Positions 1-9,700 of a stretch of 64,000 bases of DNA are shown here, piece after piece. The stretch lies in the NCBI RefSeq assembly GCF_041270065.1, contig NZ_CP065958.1, positions 6,696,001 to 6,760,000 on the forward strand, in the 5' to 3' direction. The translations under genes were made by a program, and so were the position numbers. Under the pieces are notes generated by a model. It had not been told where the DNA came from, made no database searches, and saw nothing but the letters and a program-made list of their open reading frames with translations. The DNA comes from Streptomyces fradiae (GTDB lineage Bacteria; Actinomycetota; Actinomycetes; Streptomycetales; Streptomycetaceae). Numbering within the stretch: position 1 is the first letter of the stretch; every line of letters begins with the position of its first letter.

Positions 1-293
1 ACCGCCCCGCCACCGCCCCCACCGGCGTCACGGTCCGCGCCGCCGAGGGCACCCTCACCGTCACCTGGACCCCGCCCCGCACTGCCACCCCCGTCAAGGA
101 GCACCAGCTCCACCTGAACGGCCGCTTCGCCACCACCATCGTCTGGGGCGCCGACCCCGGCCCCGGCCCGGTCAGCTACACCCTCACCGTCCCCGCCACC
201 CCCGGCGTCCGCTACGCCCTCACCCTGCGCGCCAAGCTTCCCGACGGCACCTGGGGCGACTTCTCGACACCGGTCACGGTGGTGACGGTCTGA
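1..293 (+). CDS. C-terminal end of a fibronectin type III domain protein (partial)
   Basis: The window opens inside this gene. Reading from base 3 gives 96 residues that end at TGA 291-293. The segment has the alternating hydrophobic beta-strand pattern of an FnIII module: an early TWTPP, a middle strand ending in VSYTLTVP, then YALTLRAK and a final FSTPVTVVTV. Such modules are usually accessory domains of secreted glycoside hydrolases or adhesins in actinomycetes. The catalytic or other upstream part is outside the window, so the function is unknown. The domain assignment is by pattern only. Confidence 0.65.
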   Translation, partial: RPATAPTGVTVRAAEGTLTVTWTPPRTATPVKEHQLHLNGRFATTIVWGADPGPGPVSYTLTVPATPGVRYALTLRAKLPDGTWGDFSTPVTVVTV

Positions 294-344
294 CGGACGT
301 CGCCGACCCGGCACGCCGCCCCGCCCCGAACTACGCTGGGAAGC

Positions 345-2150
345 GTGGCCGAGATCGTTCTCACCAACACCGGTCTTGACGCGTTCCTGGCAGCGCACCC
401 CGAGTTCCGGGGACCCGGCGCGGCCCGGGCCGCCGACGCCGTCCTGGGCCTGCTCGCGCTGCGCGGGGCGGACCGGACGAGCGGGCTGCCGGAACCCACG
501 CCCGCGCTGGTCAGACGGCTCCTCGTGGAGGACCTGCCGGCCTTCGTGGGCGCCGCGCCCGCCGAGCTCGACGTCTACCCGGCCGTCCTGCGGGCCCTGG
601 TCGCCGGGCTCGACGGAGAGCGCCGCCGGCGCGTCGAAGGGGCGATCGGCGAGGCCGAGCCCGACTTCGCCCGCGCCATGGGCGACCCCGGCAACCTCAC
701 CTGGCCCCGCTGGTACGCCCAGCTGCTGCGCGCCGACGGCACCGACCCCGGCGACCCCGGAGCCGTACGCGACTGGCTCGCCCGGCTCGACGGGCCGCCG
801 CTGCCCGACGGCATGCGCCGGGCCGACCTCATGGGCCGCACCGCGCTCGCCGACGTCCTCCTCGCCGAGGTCCTGACCAGGGCCTACGTCCGGGACGCCG
901 AGCATCCGCCGGCCGCCGGGCCGCTGCTCGGCGACCACGACGTGGCCCAGGGCATCGGCACCGTCGCCGCCGCGCTGCTCGACCGGTGGACCGCCGCCGG
1001 ACTCGCCGAGGAACTGGCCGGTCAATACGCCCACCTCGCCCCCGGACCCGACGACTTCCCCCACCTCGTCCTCGCCGACGCCCTCCTCGACGAGCACCTG
1101 GACTACTACGGCGACACCGCCGTGCCGCTCCCGCCGCCCGAGGGCGCGATCGGGGCCGGAGGCGGGGACGTCGAGGCCGACGCCGACCTCCTCGCCGGCG
1201 CCGTCGACGCCCTCGAAGGCGCCGACGGGGAGGACTCCGGGCCGTACGGCGGCGAGGCCGCGCACCTGCTCTACACCCTCTACCAGCGCGGCTGCTCCGC
1301 CGAGTCGGTCGCCCGCCGCGCCGCCGAGTTCGAGGACTGGACCGTCGACCCGGCCCTGGAGGACGCGCCGGTCCCCGTACCGCCGCCCGCGTCCCCCGGC
1401 TACACCACCCCGACCGCCGGCGAGCTCGCCCGGCTGCTCGGCACGCCCGGCCTCACCGACACCGACCGCGCCCGGCTCGACAAACCCGCCCGCGAGCTCG
1501 CCGCCGTCGTCGACCGGCTCGCCGCCACCGGACTCGTCTTCCGCAACGGCGACGCCTTCGGGCTCACCGCGCGCGGCTGCGCCGCGGTCCGTTATCTGCT
1601 CGCCGTGCGCCGCGTCGAGGTCCCCGACGCCGCCGAGACGGCCGGCTGGGACGCCGCCCGGCTGGTCGCCGCCGCCGAGGGCTGGCCGCAGGCCGCCGCG
1701 AGCCCGGTGCTCGGCGCCTGGCTGACCGCCCGGGACGGCGCCGAGCAGGCCTGGAGCGAACTCTTCGACGCGGTCGGCACGGTCAACGCCCGCACCCCCG
1801 ACGCCGCCTCGACCCGCGCGCTGCTCGGCCTCCTCGACTGGTCCGCCGTGCCGTCGGGCGCCCTCCGCGCCGCCCTCGCCGACCCGGTGGCCGGCGCCCG
1901 TGCCGCGGCCGAACTGACCGTCCGCGGCGAGCCGGTCGACCCGGCCGCGGTGCCCGCCTCCGCCCGCGCCCTCGCCGTCCTGGACGCCCTCCCGGCGAAG
2001 CAGGGGCCCCTGGAGTTCCGCCGCACCGCCTTCGACACGGCCGCCGCCCACTGGCCCGGCGGATCGGCCGCCCTGGTCGCCACCATGACGGCCGCGGACC
2101 CGCACGAGACCGCGCGGGTCCTGAAGCCGCTGGGCGTCAGCGTGCCCTGA
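345..2150 (+). CDS. Conserved hypothetical protein, 601 aa
   Basis: I do not recognise this protein. It is a soluble, Ala/Asp/Leu-rich 601-residue protein with no signal peptide or membrane segment. Roughly residues 360-430 (ELARLLGTPGLTDTDRARL, then VVDRLAATGLVFRNGDAFGL) look like a winged-helix fold, so DNA or protein binding is possible, but this is inference. The GTG start at 345 lies about 6 bases after a TACGCT hexamer that could be a -10 box, which fits a leaderless mRNA; no clear Shine-Dalgarno is seen. The codon pattern is strongly GC-biased throughout, so the gene is real. Confidence 0.75.
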   Translation: MAEIVLTNTGLDAFLAAHPEFRGPGAARAADAVLGLLALRGADRTSGLPEPTPALVRRLLVEDLPAFVGAAPAELDVYPAVLRALVAGLDGERRRRVEGAIGEAEPDFARAMGDPGNLTWPRWYAQLLRADGTDPGDPGAVRDWLARLDGPPLPDGMRRADLMGRTALADVLLAEVLTRAYVRDAEHPPAAGPLLGDHDVAQGIGTVAAALLDRWTAAGLAEELAGQYAHLAPGPDDFPHLVLADALLDEHLDYYGDTAVPLPPPEGAIGAGGGDVEADADLLAGAVDALEGADGEDSGPYGGEAAHLLYTLYQRGCSAESVARRAAEFEDWTVDPALEDAPVPVPPPASPGYTTPTAGELARLLGTPGLTDTDRARLDKPARELAAVVDRLAATGLVFRNGDAFGLTARGCAAVRYLLAVRRVEVPDAAETAGWDAARLVAAAEGWPQAAASPVLGAWLTARDGAEQAWSELFDAVGTVNARTPDAASTRALLGLLDWSAVPSGALRAALADPVAGARAAAELTVRGEPVDPAAVPASARALAVLDALPAKQGPLEFRRTAFDTAAAHWPGGSAALVATMTAADPHETARVLKPLGVSVP

Positions 2151-2181
2151 GCGGCCTGCGTCCGAACCGGGCTGCCGGCGA

Positions 2182-3330
2182 TCAGCCCGTGGTCAGGTAC
2201 ATCCCCGACGCGCCCGTGCCCGCCGTGTTGCGGCAGCCGAAGTTCCCGGTCGGCCGGGCGTTGATCAGGGCCAGGCAGCGGCCGAGCGCCAGCTGGCCGT
2301 AGTAGTTGGGGTGCATGTCCTCCTGGAGGGGGCCCTGGGTCTCGTTCTGGTCGATCCAGCGGGCCCACTCGCTGCTGGTCGCCGAGGCCGGGACGGTCGA
2401 CGTCACCTGCTTGCTGGCCTTGGCGCACACCTCGCGGCCCTGGAGCATGTCGCGGAGGTCGAGGAACTGCGCGCCCTTCGCCGTCGCCACCGCCTTCAGA
2501 CGGTTCGCGATCTGCGGGACGAGGGAGTCGCGGGCCCAGTCGGAGTCGAGGTTCCAGAAGGGGCAGCCGCCCGTGTTCGTACGGGTCCAGCCGCTCTCGC
2601 CGTAGCGGTTCTCGGAGGACCGGGGGATGGGGGAGGGGTACGACTGCAGCACGATCCGGTAGTCGGAGGCCGCGTAGCCGGCGCCGGACATCACGGCGCG
2701 GATCTCGTCGACCGCCTTGCCGACGTTCGCCATCACGCCGTCGATCTTCGCGTCGACGACGCCCTGCTGGTCGTCGTGGCAGTAGGAGTACCAGACGATG
2801 TAGTCGGTGGCGCAGGTGGTGATGATGTCGGCGAAGCCCAGGTCGTTGCCGCCGATGGAGAGCGCGATCAGCTTCACGTCACGGGTGGCGGCGACGGCCG
2901 CGAGCCGGTCGGCCTGCGGGGCCTCGCCCTTGTAGGACACGCCGCCGGAGACGGAGCGGAAGACGTTCTTCGTCGTGGCCCCGGAGCAGGCGAGGTTGAT
3001 CTGCTCGGTGGTGAGCGCGCCCGCGCTGTTCACCTCGGCCGAGTCGGAGCGGTGACAGCCGTTGGCCTCGGAGCTGCCGTAGACCCGGCTGGGGTCGTAC
3101 GTGCTGCCGGTCCAGGCCCGGTCGGTGCCGGTGCGGCTGCCGCTGGTGGTCAGGCTGTTGCCCTGCCAGCGGCCGGCCTCGCCGGAGATGTAGCTGTCGC
3201 CCATGGTGACGACGGCGGTGGGACCGCTGCCGGGGGAGGCCAGGGCGGGGGAGGGCGCCAGGGTGACGAGGCCGGCGGCCAGGCACAGGGGGAGCAGTCC
3301 GCGCAGCGCGCGGTGGCGGAACGAAGGCAT
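2182..3330 (-). CDS. Secreted SGNH/GDSL hydrolase (esterase/lipase type)
   Basis: A 382-residue secreted enzyme expected to hydrolyse ester bonds outside the cell. Residues 1-31 form a signal peptide: basic start RHRALR, hydrophobic core, then ALA before the mature protein. The SGNH blocks are in order: GDSYISGEAG at residues 44-53 (block I, catalytic Ser46), SIGGNDLGF near 158 (block III, GND) and DMHPNYYGQ at 338 (block V, catalytic Asp and His). Several paired Cys residues suggest disulfides. It resembles the secreted GDSL lipases and phospholipases of Streptomyces; the substrate cannot be read from sequence. It stands alone, convergent with the gene ending at 2150. Confidence 0.9.
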   Translation of the reverse strand: MPSFRHRALRGLLPLCLAAGLVTLAPSPALASPGSGPTAVVTMGDSYISGEAGRWQGNSLTTSGSRTGTDRAWTGSTYDPSRVYGSSEANGCHRSDSAEVNSAGALTTEQINLACSGATTKNVFRSVSGGVSYKGEAPQADRLAAVAATRDVKLIALSIGGNDLGFADIITTCATDYIVWYSYCHDDQQGVVDAKIDGVMANVGKAVDEIRAVMSGAGYAASDYRIVLQSYPSPIPRSSENRYGESGWTRTNTGGCPFWNLDSDWARDSLVPQIANRLKAVATAKGAQFLDLRDMLQGREVCAKASKQVTSTVPASATSSEWARWIDQNETQGPLQEDMHPNYYGQLALGRCLALINARPTGNFGCRNTAGTGASGMYLTTG

Positions 3331-3417
3331 GGCTGTGCTCCTGCGGGATGCGGTGCGCAGTGAGTGGGGGACAGCCGCCGGCCGGTGGCATGGCGGAATT
3401 TCGCATGCGCCGGCTTG

Positions 3418-3458
3418 TTACCGCTAGGTAGTTGCATATCTCGGTTGCGTCACGTGAC
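3418..3458 (-). promoter_or_regulatory. Promoter region of the secreted esterase with two palindromes
   Basis: About 90-130 bases upstream of the esterase start are TTACC-GCTA-GGTA (3418-3430) and the perfect 10-bp palindrome GTCACGTGAC (3449-3458). Either could be a regulator site. The first resembles TTACC-GGA-GGTAA upstream of the secreted hydrolase at 41250-42800. The role is inferred from position and symmetry only. Confidence 0.35.
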
Positions 3459-3498
3459 TTGTGAAACGCCATGGATCGAAAAACGTGCAAACGGCGAA

Positions 3499-3537
3499 GA
3501 CCCCGCCGCCGGCGCTGCGTGCGCCGGGGGCGGGGTC
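3499..3537 (-). terminator. Hairpin downstream of malate synthase
   Basis: Arms 3499-3515 and 3521-3537 pair over 17 bp with one mismatch around a TGCGT loop. The hairpin starts about 45 bases past the malate synthase stop. There is no immediate T run on the minus strand, as is usual for terminators in Streptomyces. Confidence 0.6.
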
Positions 3538-3580
3538 GGTCCTACGGCCCGTCAGGGCGAGCTGTTCGGCCGCTGTGCGG

Positions 3581-5212
3581 TCAGCCGACCAGCTGGTCGT
3601 ACGCGGGGAGGGTCAGGAAGTCCGCGTAGTCGGCGTCCAGGGAGACGTGCAGCAGGAGGTCGTGTGCCTGCTGCCACTTTCCGGCCGCGAAGGCCTCGTC
3701 GCCGATCTCCTCGCGGATCGCGGCCAGCTCCTCGGCCGCCACCCGGCGGGCCAGCTCCGGCGTCGCCTGCACGGATTCCCCGCCGTGCTCGAACTCGACA
3801 CCCGCGTTGATCCACTGCCAGATCTGCGAGCGCGAGATCTCGGCGGTGGCCGCGTCCTCCATCAGGTTGAAGATCGCGACGGCGCCCAGGCCGCGCAGCC
3901 AGGCCTCGATGTAGCGGATGCCGACCTGGACCGCGTTGCGCAGGCCCTCGTACGTCGGGTGGGCGTCGAGCGAGGCGATGTCGATCAGCTCGGGGCCGGC
4001 CACGTGCACGTCCTCGCGCAGCCGGTCCTTCTGGTTCGGCTTCTCGCCGAGGACCGCGTCGAAGGAGGCCATGGCGATCGGCACCAGGTCGGGGTGGGCG
4101 ACCCAGGAGCCGTCGAAGCCGTCGCCGGCCTCGCGGTCCTTGTCGGCCTTGACCTTCTCGAAGGCGACCTTGTTGACCTCGGCGTCCCGGCGAGACGGGA
4201 TGAAGGCCGCCATGCCGCCGATCGCGTGCGCGCCGCGCTTGTGGCAGGTGCGCACGAGCAGCTCGGTGTACGCGCGCATGAACGGGGCCGTCATCGTCAC
4301 GGCGTTGCGGTCCGGCAGGACGAACTTGGCGCCGCCGTCCCGGAAGTTCTTGACGATGGAGAAGAGGTAGTCCCAGCGGCCCGCGTTCAGCCCGGCGGCG
4401 TGGTCGCGGAGCTCGTAGAGGATCTCCTCCATCTCGTACGCGGCCGTGATGGTCTCGATGAGGACCGTGGCGCGGACGGTGCCCTGCGGGATGCCGACGT
4501 AGTCCTGGGCGAAGACGAAGATCTCGTTCCAGAGGCGGGCCTCCAGGTGCGACTCCGTCTTCGGCAGGTAGAAGTACGGGCCCTTGCCGAGGTCGATGAG
4601 CCGCTGGGCGTTGTGGAAGAAGTAGAGGCCGAAGTCGACCAGCGCACCCGGGACCGGGCGCCCGTCGACCGTGAGGTGGCGCTCCTCCAGGTGCCAGCCG
4701 CGCGGGCGCATGACGACCGTGGCCAGCTCGCCGGCCGGCTTCAGGGCGTAGGACTTACCCGACTTCGGGTCGGTGAAGTCGATGTTCCGGGTGTAGGCGT
4801 CGATCAGGTTGACCTGACCGAGGACCACGTTCTCCCAGGTCGGCGCCGAGGCGTCCTCGAAGTCCGCGAGCCAGACCTTCGCACCCGAGTTCAGCGCGTT
4901 GATCGTCATCTTGCGGTCGGTCGGGCCGGTGATCTCCACACGCCGGTCGTTCAGTGCCGCCGGGGCGGGCGCGACCTTCCACGAGTCGTCGGCGCGGATC
5001 GCCGCGGTCTCGGGCAGGAAGTCCAGGGAGGACGTACGGGCGATCTCGGCGCGGCGCTCGGCGCGGCGGGCGAGCAGCTCGTCCCGGCGCGGGGTGAACC
5101 GACGGTGCAGCTCGGCCACGAAGGCGAGGGCCGCGTCGGTGAGCACCTCCTCCTGGCGCGGCAGGGGCTCGGCTTCGACGACGACCAGGGAGGACGGCGC
5201 TGGTGCGGACAT
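3581..5212 (-). CDS. aceB: Malate synthase A
   Basis: Condenses glyoxylate with acetyl-CoA to give malate; cytoplasmic, glyoxylate shunt and ureide or C2 assimilation. The 543-residue length matches malate synthase A. Diagnostic stretches are [34 protein letters not shown], and [12 protein letters not shown], whose RPRGW is at 169-173. The C-terminal part has [37 protein letters not shown]. The start at 5212 has GGAAG a few bases upstream. It is monocistronic, with a hairpin terminator downstream. Its promoter carries two palindromic motifs that recur before allantoinase at 18.8-18.95 kb, so control by the IclR protein encoded at 17815 is likely. Confidence 0.96.
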   Translation of the reverse strand: MSAPAPSSLVVVEAEPLPRQEEVLTDAALAFVAELHRRFTPRRDELLARRAERRAEIARTSSLDFLPETAAIRADDSWKVAPAPAALNDRRVEITGPTDRKMTINALNSGAKVWLADFEDASAPTWENVVLGQVNLIDAYTRNIDFTDPKSGKSYALKPAGELATVVMRPRGWHLEERHLTVDGRPVPGALVDFGLYFFHNAQRLIDLGKGPYFYLPKTESHLEARLWNEIFVFAQDYVGIPQGTVRATVLIETITAAYEMEEILYELRDHAAGLNAGRWDYLFSIVKNFRDGGAKFVLPDRNAVTMTAPFMRAYTELLVRTCHKRGAHAIGGMAAFIPSRRDAEVNKVAFEKVKADKDREAGDGFDGSWVAHPDLVPIAMASFDAVLGEKPNQKDRLREDVHVAGPELIDIASLDAHPTYEGLRNAVQVGIRYIEAWLRGLGAVAIFNLMEDAATAEISRSQIWQWINAGVEFEHGGESVQATPELARRVAAEELAAIREEIGDEAFAAGKWQQAHDLLLHVSLDADYADFLTLPAYDQLVG

Positions 5213-5359
5213 GAACTGTCACTTCCTTCAGCGGACTTCACGGGCGGTGCCAGCCCGGCCGCCGGGCGTCGTCGTGTGGCACGCGGTGCCACAGGCGCCG
5301 GGATACGGCCGGGAGCGCCGTCTCGGGGGATCAGGCGCTTCTGAACAGTGGATACTAGT

Positions 5360-5392
5360 TTCCTCATGGTGGAAGTTCAATGGTTTGTTGAT
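5360..5392 (-). promoter_or_regulatory. Putative AllR/IclR operator upstream of aceB
   Basis: Two motifs abut, 148 to 180 bases upstream of the aceB start: TTCCTCATGGTGGAA (5360-5374, TTCC-N7-GGAA) and TTCAATGGTTTGTTGAT (5376-5392). The first matches TTCCACTTCATGGAA and the second matches TTCAACAGTTCGTTGAA at 13 of 17 positions; both partners lie upstream of allantoinase. Shared palindromes at two functionally linked genes point to one regulator, most simply the adjacent IclR-family AllR homologue. Binding itself is inferred. Confidence 0.6.
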
Positions 5393-5492
5393 GTCGAGAT
5401 TCTTTGGGTCGACAGAACGTGGCGCTCGGTGCCACCGCCCTCACTCCCGGTGTCCCGGACCGCCCGCGCCCCTCGCTCCCGTCACTCCCCCC

Positions 5493-6107
5493 TCACTCCA
5501 GGCGTGCCAGATCCGCCTCCGTGTCGATGTCGTACGGCTCGGCCACATCCGAACAGTCCACCAGGGTGATCGCATCCCGGTGCGCCGCCAGATAGTCCCG
5601 CGCCCCCCGGTCACCCACCGCCCCCGCCGCGATCCCCGCCCAGCGGTCCGCGCCGAACAGCACCGGATGGCCCCGCTTCCCGTGGTACGAGGCCGCCGCC
5701 AGCGCGTCCCGCCCGCCGTACGCGCCGCGCACCCGGGCCACCGCCGCCGCGCCGATCCCCGGCTGGTCCACCAGCGACACCAGCGCCGCGTCCACCGGGA
5801 CCGGCGCAGCCGCCCGCAGCGAGTCGAGCCCCACCCGCAGCGAGGACCCCATGCCCTCCGCCCACTCCGGGTTGTCCACGAGCACGCACCCCGGCAGCTC
5901 CGCCTCCGCCCGCACCCGTTCGGCCGCCGCCCCGAGCACCACGTGCACGACCTCGCAGCCGCCCTCGCGCAGCATCCGCACCGCGTGCTCCACCAGCGGC
6001 CGGCCGCGATGCGGGAGCAGCGCCTTCGGCCGGCCGCCGAGCCGGCGTCCGCCGCCGGCGGCCAGCAGAAGCCCGGCGACCAGGGGTTCGTGTGTCTCAT
6101 GCGTCAT
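5493..6107 (-). CDS. MocA/MobA-like nucleotidyltransferase
   Basis: A 204-residue NTP-transferase of the group that includes molybdopterin cytidylyltransferase MocA. The N terminus has the nucleotide-binding loop AGLLLAAGGGRRLGGRPKALL, followed by LVEHAVRML, VDNPEWAEGMGSSL and the metal-site motif SLVDQPG. MocA makes the cytosine dinucleotide form of molybdenum cofactor used by xanthine-dehydrogenase-type enzymes, the step before uric acid and allantoin, which suits this neighbourhood; that link is inference. I chose ATG 6107, close to the conserved loop; in-frame ATG 6125 and GTG 6221 are alternatives. No molybdoenzyme gene lies in the window. Confidence 0.8.
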   Translation of the reverse strand: MTHETHEPLVAGLLLAAGGGRRLGGRPKALLPHRGRPLVEHAVRMLREGGCEVVHVVLGAAAERVRAEAELPGCVLVDNPEWAEGMGSSLRVGLDSLRAAAPVPVDAALVSLVDQPGIGAAAVARVRGAYGGRDALAAASYHGKRGHPVLFGADRWAGIAAGAVGDRGARDYLAAHRDAITLVDCSDVAEPYDIDTEADLARLE

Positions 6108-6259
6108 GAGGACTGCATACCGCATCGGACCCCGCCACACGGACGCCTGAAATCGCGTCATGCCGCTGGCGCGGCGGGCGCGCGGAGGTGTTGACTGACC
6201 GCGACCCCGGCGCCTGACCACCGCCCGACGGGTCGGTACGGAGTCGTGCGAGGGGGAGC

Positions 6260-6619
6260 ATGTCGCGGAGCGTGGGGCAGAGGCGAGTGACCGGGCGAGT
6301 GACCGCGGACGGCGTGGACCCGAGGGTGGCCGAACTGCGCGCCGCCGTGTCCCGGCTCCGTCGCGAACTCGCCGGACACCGCCCGGAGTTCACCGACCGG
6401 GGGATCGCCGAGGACGAACTCGCCGCCCTCGACGCGATGGCCGCCGGCGGCGCCCCCGAGGTGTGGCGCCTGCGCCGCTCCCTGCTCCTCGTCGCCGGCG
6501 CCCTCGGCTCGGTCAGCGCGCTCGCCGAAGGCCTCACTGCCGTCCGCCGCGCCGTCGACCTCTTCGGCCCCCCGACCGTCCCCCCGGCCCGCGACGGCCA
6601 CGACCGCCCGGACGCCTGA
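6260..6619 (+). CDS. Small conserved hypothetical protein (DUF5955-like)
   Basis: A 119-residue cytoplasmic protein, helical throughout, with charged segments AELRAAVSRLRRELAGH and IAEDELAALDAMAAGGAPEVWRLRRSLLLVAGALGSVSALAEGLTAVRRAV. I recall this pattern as the Streptomyces family DUF5955, but that is memory only. GAGGGGGAGC lies just upstream of the ATG at 6260, a good ribosome site. It sits between divergent mocA-like and the LAL regulator. No function can be assigned. Confidence 0.65.
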   Translation: MSRSVGQRRVTGRVTADGVDPRVAELRAAVSRLRRELAGHRPEFTDRGIAEDELAALDAMAAGGAPEVWRLRRSLLLVAGALGSVSALAEGLTAVRRAVDLFGPPTVPPARDGHDRPDA

Positions 6620-6761
6620 CCCGCCCCCGATCCGCCCGCCCGGAACCGGCCGGGTAGGACCTTCGGGTACCCCGGAGGGGTTTGTCCGGCTCTGCCGGTA
6701 CGCCGCTGCGCCGTCAGACTGAAGAGGACCAGGGCCCCGGGGCCCGTCCGACGGAAGGGCG

Positions 6762-9700
6762 GTGGCGAGCATGCCGGCAGCGCGCGGCACCCGTCCGCAC
6801 GGGGCGGCGGGTGCGCCTGGCGGACCGGAGGAGGCCGGGGAAGCGGCCGCACCCGGAGGCCGGGCCGCCTCCGGCGGACCTGCCGTTCCGGGTGGCCCCG
6901 CCCGGTCAGGCGGACCCGCCATGCACAGCTCGTCCGTCGTGTCCGGCCCACCGGCCGGGCCCGGCGTCGACCCGCTGGGTGATCCCTTCCTCCGGACCCG
7001 GTTCGTGCCGCCGGCGATTCCCACCACCTTTCTGCGGCGGCCGCGCCTCGCGGAGCGGCTGGGCGGCGAGGGGCGGGTGCCGGGGACTCCGCTCACCGTG
7101 GTCGAGGGCTGCGCGGGGGCGGGGAAGACGTTGCTGGCCGCGGACTGGGCCGCGGGCCTGGACCGGCCGGCCGCCTGGCTCACGCTCGACGCGGCGATCC
7201 AGGGGCCCGGGATGTTCTGGGCGCACTTCCTGCAGGCGCTGCGCGCCGCCGGGATGCCGGTCGGGGCGGAGGCAGGACCGGCCGCCGGGCCCGGGCGGGG
7301 GGATCCGGCGCTGCCGGCCCGGCTCGCCGCGGAGCTCGCCGGACTCGACCGGCCGGTGACGGTGGTCATCGACGAGTTCGACCGGATGACCGCGCCCGAG
7401 ACGGCGCGGCAGCTGGAGTTCGTCCTGCACCACGCCGGCCCGGGACTGCGCCTCGTCCTGGTCACCCGTACCGAACCGCTGCTCCCGCTGCACCGCTACC
7501 GGGTGGCCGGGGAGATCACCGAGATCCGGGACGCCGACCTGGCCTTCACCCCCGAGGAGGCCGTCACGCTGCTCGCGCGGCACGGGCTCGATCTGTCCGC
7601 CGCCGCGGCGGCGGCACTGGTGGAGCGCACCCGCGGCTGGGCGGCGGGCCTCCGGCTGAGCGCCCTGGCCGCCCGGCTCAGCCCGGACCCGGAGCTCTAC
7701 CTCAAGGAGTTCGAGGCCGACCGCGGCACGATCGCCGACTTCCTGCTCGCCGAGGTGCTCGAACGGCAGCCGCAGCAGACCCAGGACCTGCTGCTCCGCG
7801 TCAGCGTCCTGGACCGCTTCCACCCGGAGCTCGCCGACGCCCTGACCGGCCGCCGCGACGCCGCGCCGATCCTCGCCGGACTGCTCCGCGACAACGCGTT
7901 CGTGGAGGAGTTCGACCACGGCTGGTACGCGCTCCATCCGCTGTTCCGGGAGATCCTCCGGGCCCATCTGCGCCGCCGCTCGCCCGGACTGGAACGCCAA
8001 CTGCACCGCCGCGCGGCCCGCTGGCTGCGCGGCTCCGGCGCGCTGCCGGAGACCCTGGCCCAGGGAGCCGCCGCCGGGGACTGGACCTTCGCCGCCGGCG
8101 CCCTGGTCGACGACCTGGCGATCGGGCAGCTCTTCACCGGGCCCCGCTCGGACGAGCTGGAGGCGCTGTTCGCCGGCCTCGACGCCCGGACCCCCGGCCC
8201 GGCCGCGGACCTCGTCCGCGCCGCGCGCGCCCTGACCCGTAACGACCTCGACCGGGGCCTCGCCCACCTCCACCACGCCGAGGAACAGCTGACCGCCGCC
8301 GACGCCCGTGACGACGCCCGCGACGACGCGGCGGCCCGGCTCGGCTGCGCCCTGCTCACCGCCCTCGCGGGCCGCCTCGCCGGCTCGGCGCGTACGGCGG
8401 AACGGGCCGCCGCGACCGCCTCGGACCTGCTCCTGCAGGTGCCCGCCCCGCTCCTGGACGAGCACCCCGAGTTCCTCGCCCTGCTCCAGACCCATCTGGG
8501 CTCCTCCCTGCTCTGGGCCGGCCGCTTCGACGAGGCACGGGCCGCCCTCGCCGCCGTGACCGCCGGGCCCGGCGTCGCCGCCACGGCGCTGCCGCTGCGG
8601 GACGCCTTGGAGCATCTGGCCCTCATCGACTACCTCGACGGCTGGCCGGCCCGGGCGGAGCGCCGGCTCCGCGCGGCGACCGCCGCCGCCGAGCGCTGCG
8701 GTGCCCCCGTGCCGGCCGGCACCGGACTCGGCCGGCTCGTCCTCGCCGCGGTCGCCGTGGAGCGCGGCGACACGCGCCGGGCCGAGGCCCTGCTGCGGCG
8801 CCCGCCCGACGCCCCGGACCCGGAGCCGGACACCGTCGGGTACCCCGGCGCGTACAAGGGCCGGTACCCCGGCGCGTACCCGGGCCCGCACCTCGGCCCG
8901 TACCCCGACCCGGACACGCACCCGACCCCGGACCTGCCCTTCGGCCCGTACCCGGGCCTGTACTCCGGCCCGCACCCCGACCCGGACGCGCGCCCGGCAT
9001 CGGACCCGACCCTCGACCCGTACCCCGACCCGACCTCGCACCGGACCCCGGACCTGACCTTCGGCCCGCACCCGTCCCCGGACCGCGACCCGGACACGCA
9101 CCCGACCCCGGACCTGCCCCCGTACCCGCACCCGGACCCCGACCCCGTGACGGCCGCGGGCCGTCGTCTCGCCACCACCCGGCTGCTCCTCGCCCGGGGG
9201 CACACCCGGGCCGCCCTCACCGCCGCGGCGCGACGCATTCCCGCCGCCGAGGACTCCCCGTGGGACCGGGGCCACGCCGCCCTGACGGCCTCGGCCGCCC
9301 ATCTGGCGGCAGGCAGCCCCGAAGCCGCCGCCGAGGTCCTGCGGGCGGTGGCCGACGACCAGCCGCTGTGCCGGATCGCCGCCGCCCGGGCGTACCTCGC
9401 GGCCGGGGACCGCGCCACCGCCCTCAGCCTCCTCGACGGCCTGCCCGGACCGGGGCACACCGGCCCGGCGGTGTCCGTGCGTGCCGCGCTGGTGCGCGCC
9501 CGGGTCGCGCGCCTTGAGGGCGACCTCGCCTCCGTACACCGGCTGCTCGGCCGGGCCCTCCGGGAGGCCGGGCCGGAGGAACTGCGGCGCCCGTTCCTGG
9601 AGGCCGGGCCCTGGATCGCCCCGTTCCTGGCGGCGCCGTCGCTGCGGCCGCTCGCCGCGGGCTGGCTCGCCCCCGGGCCCGCACCCGGCCCCGCCCCCGC

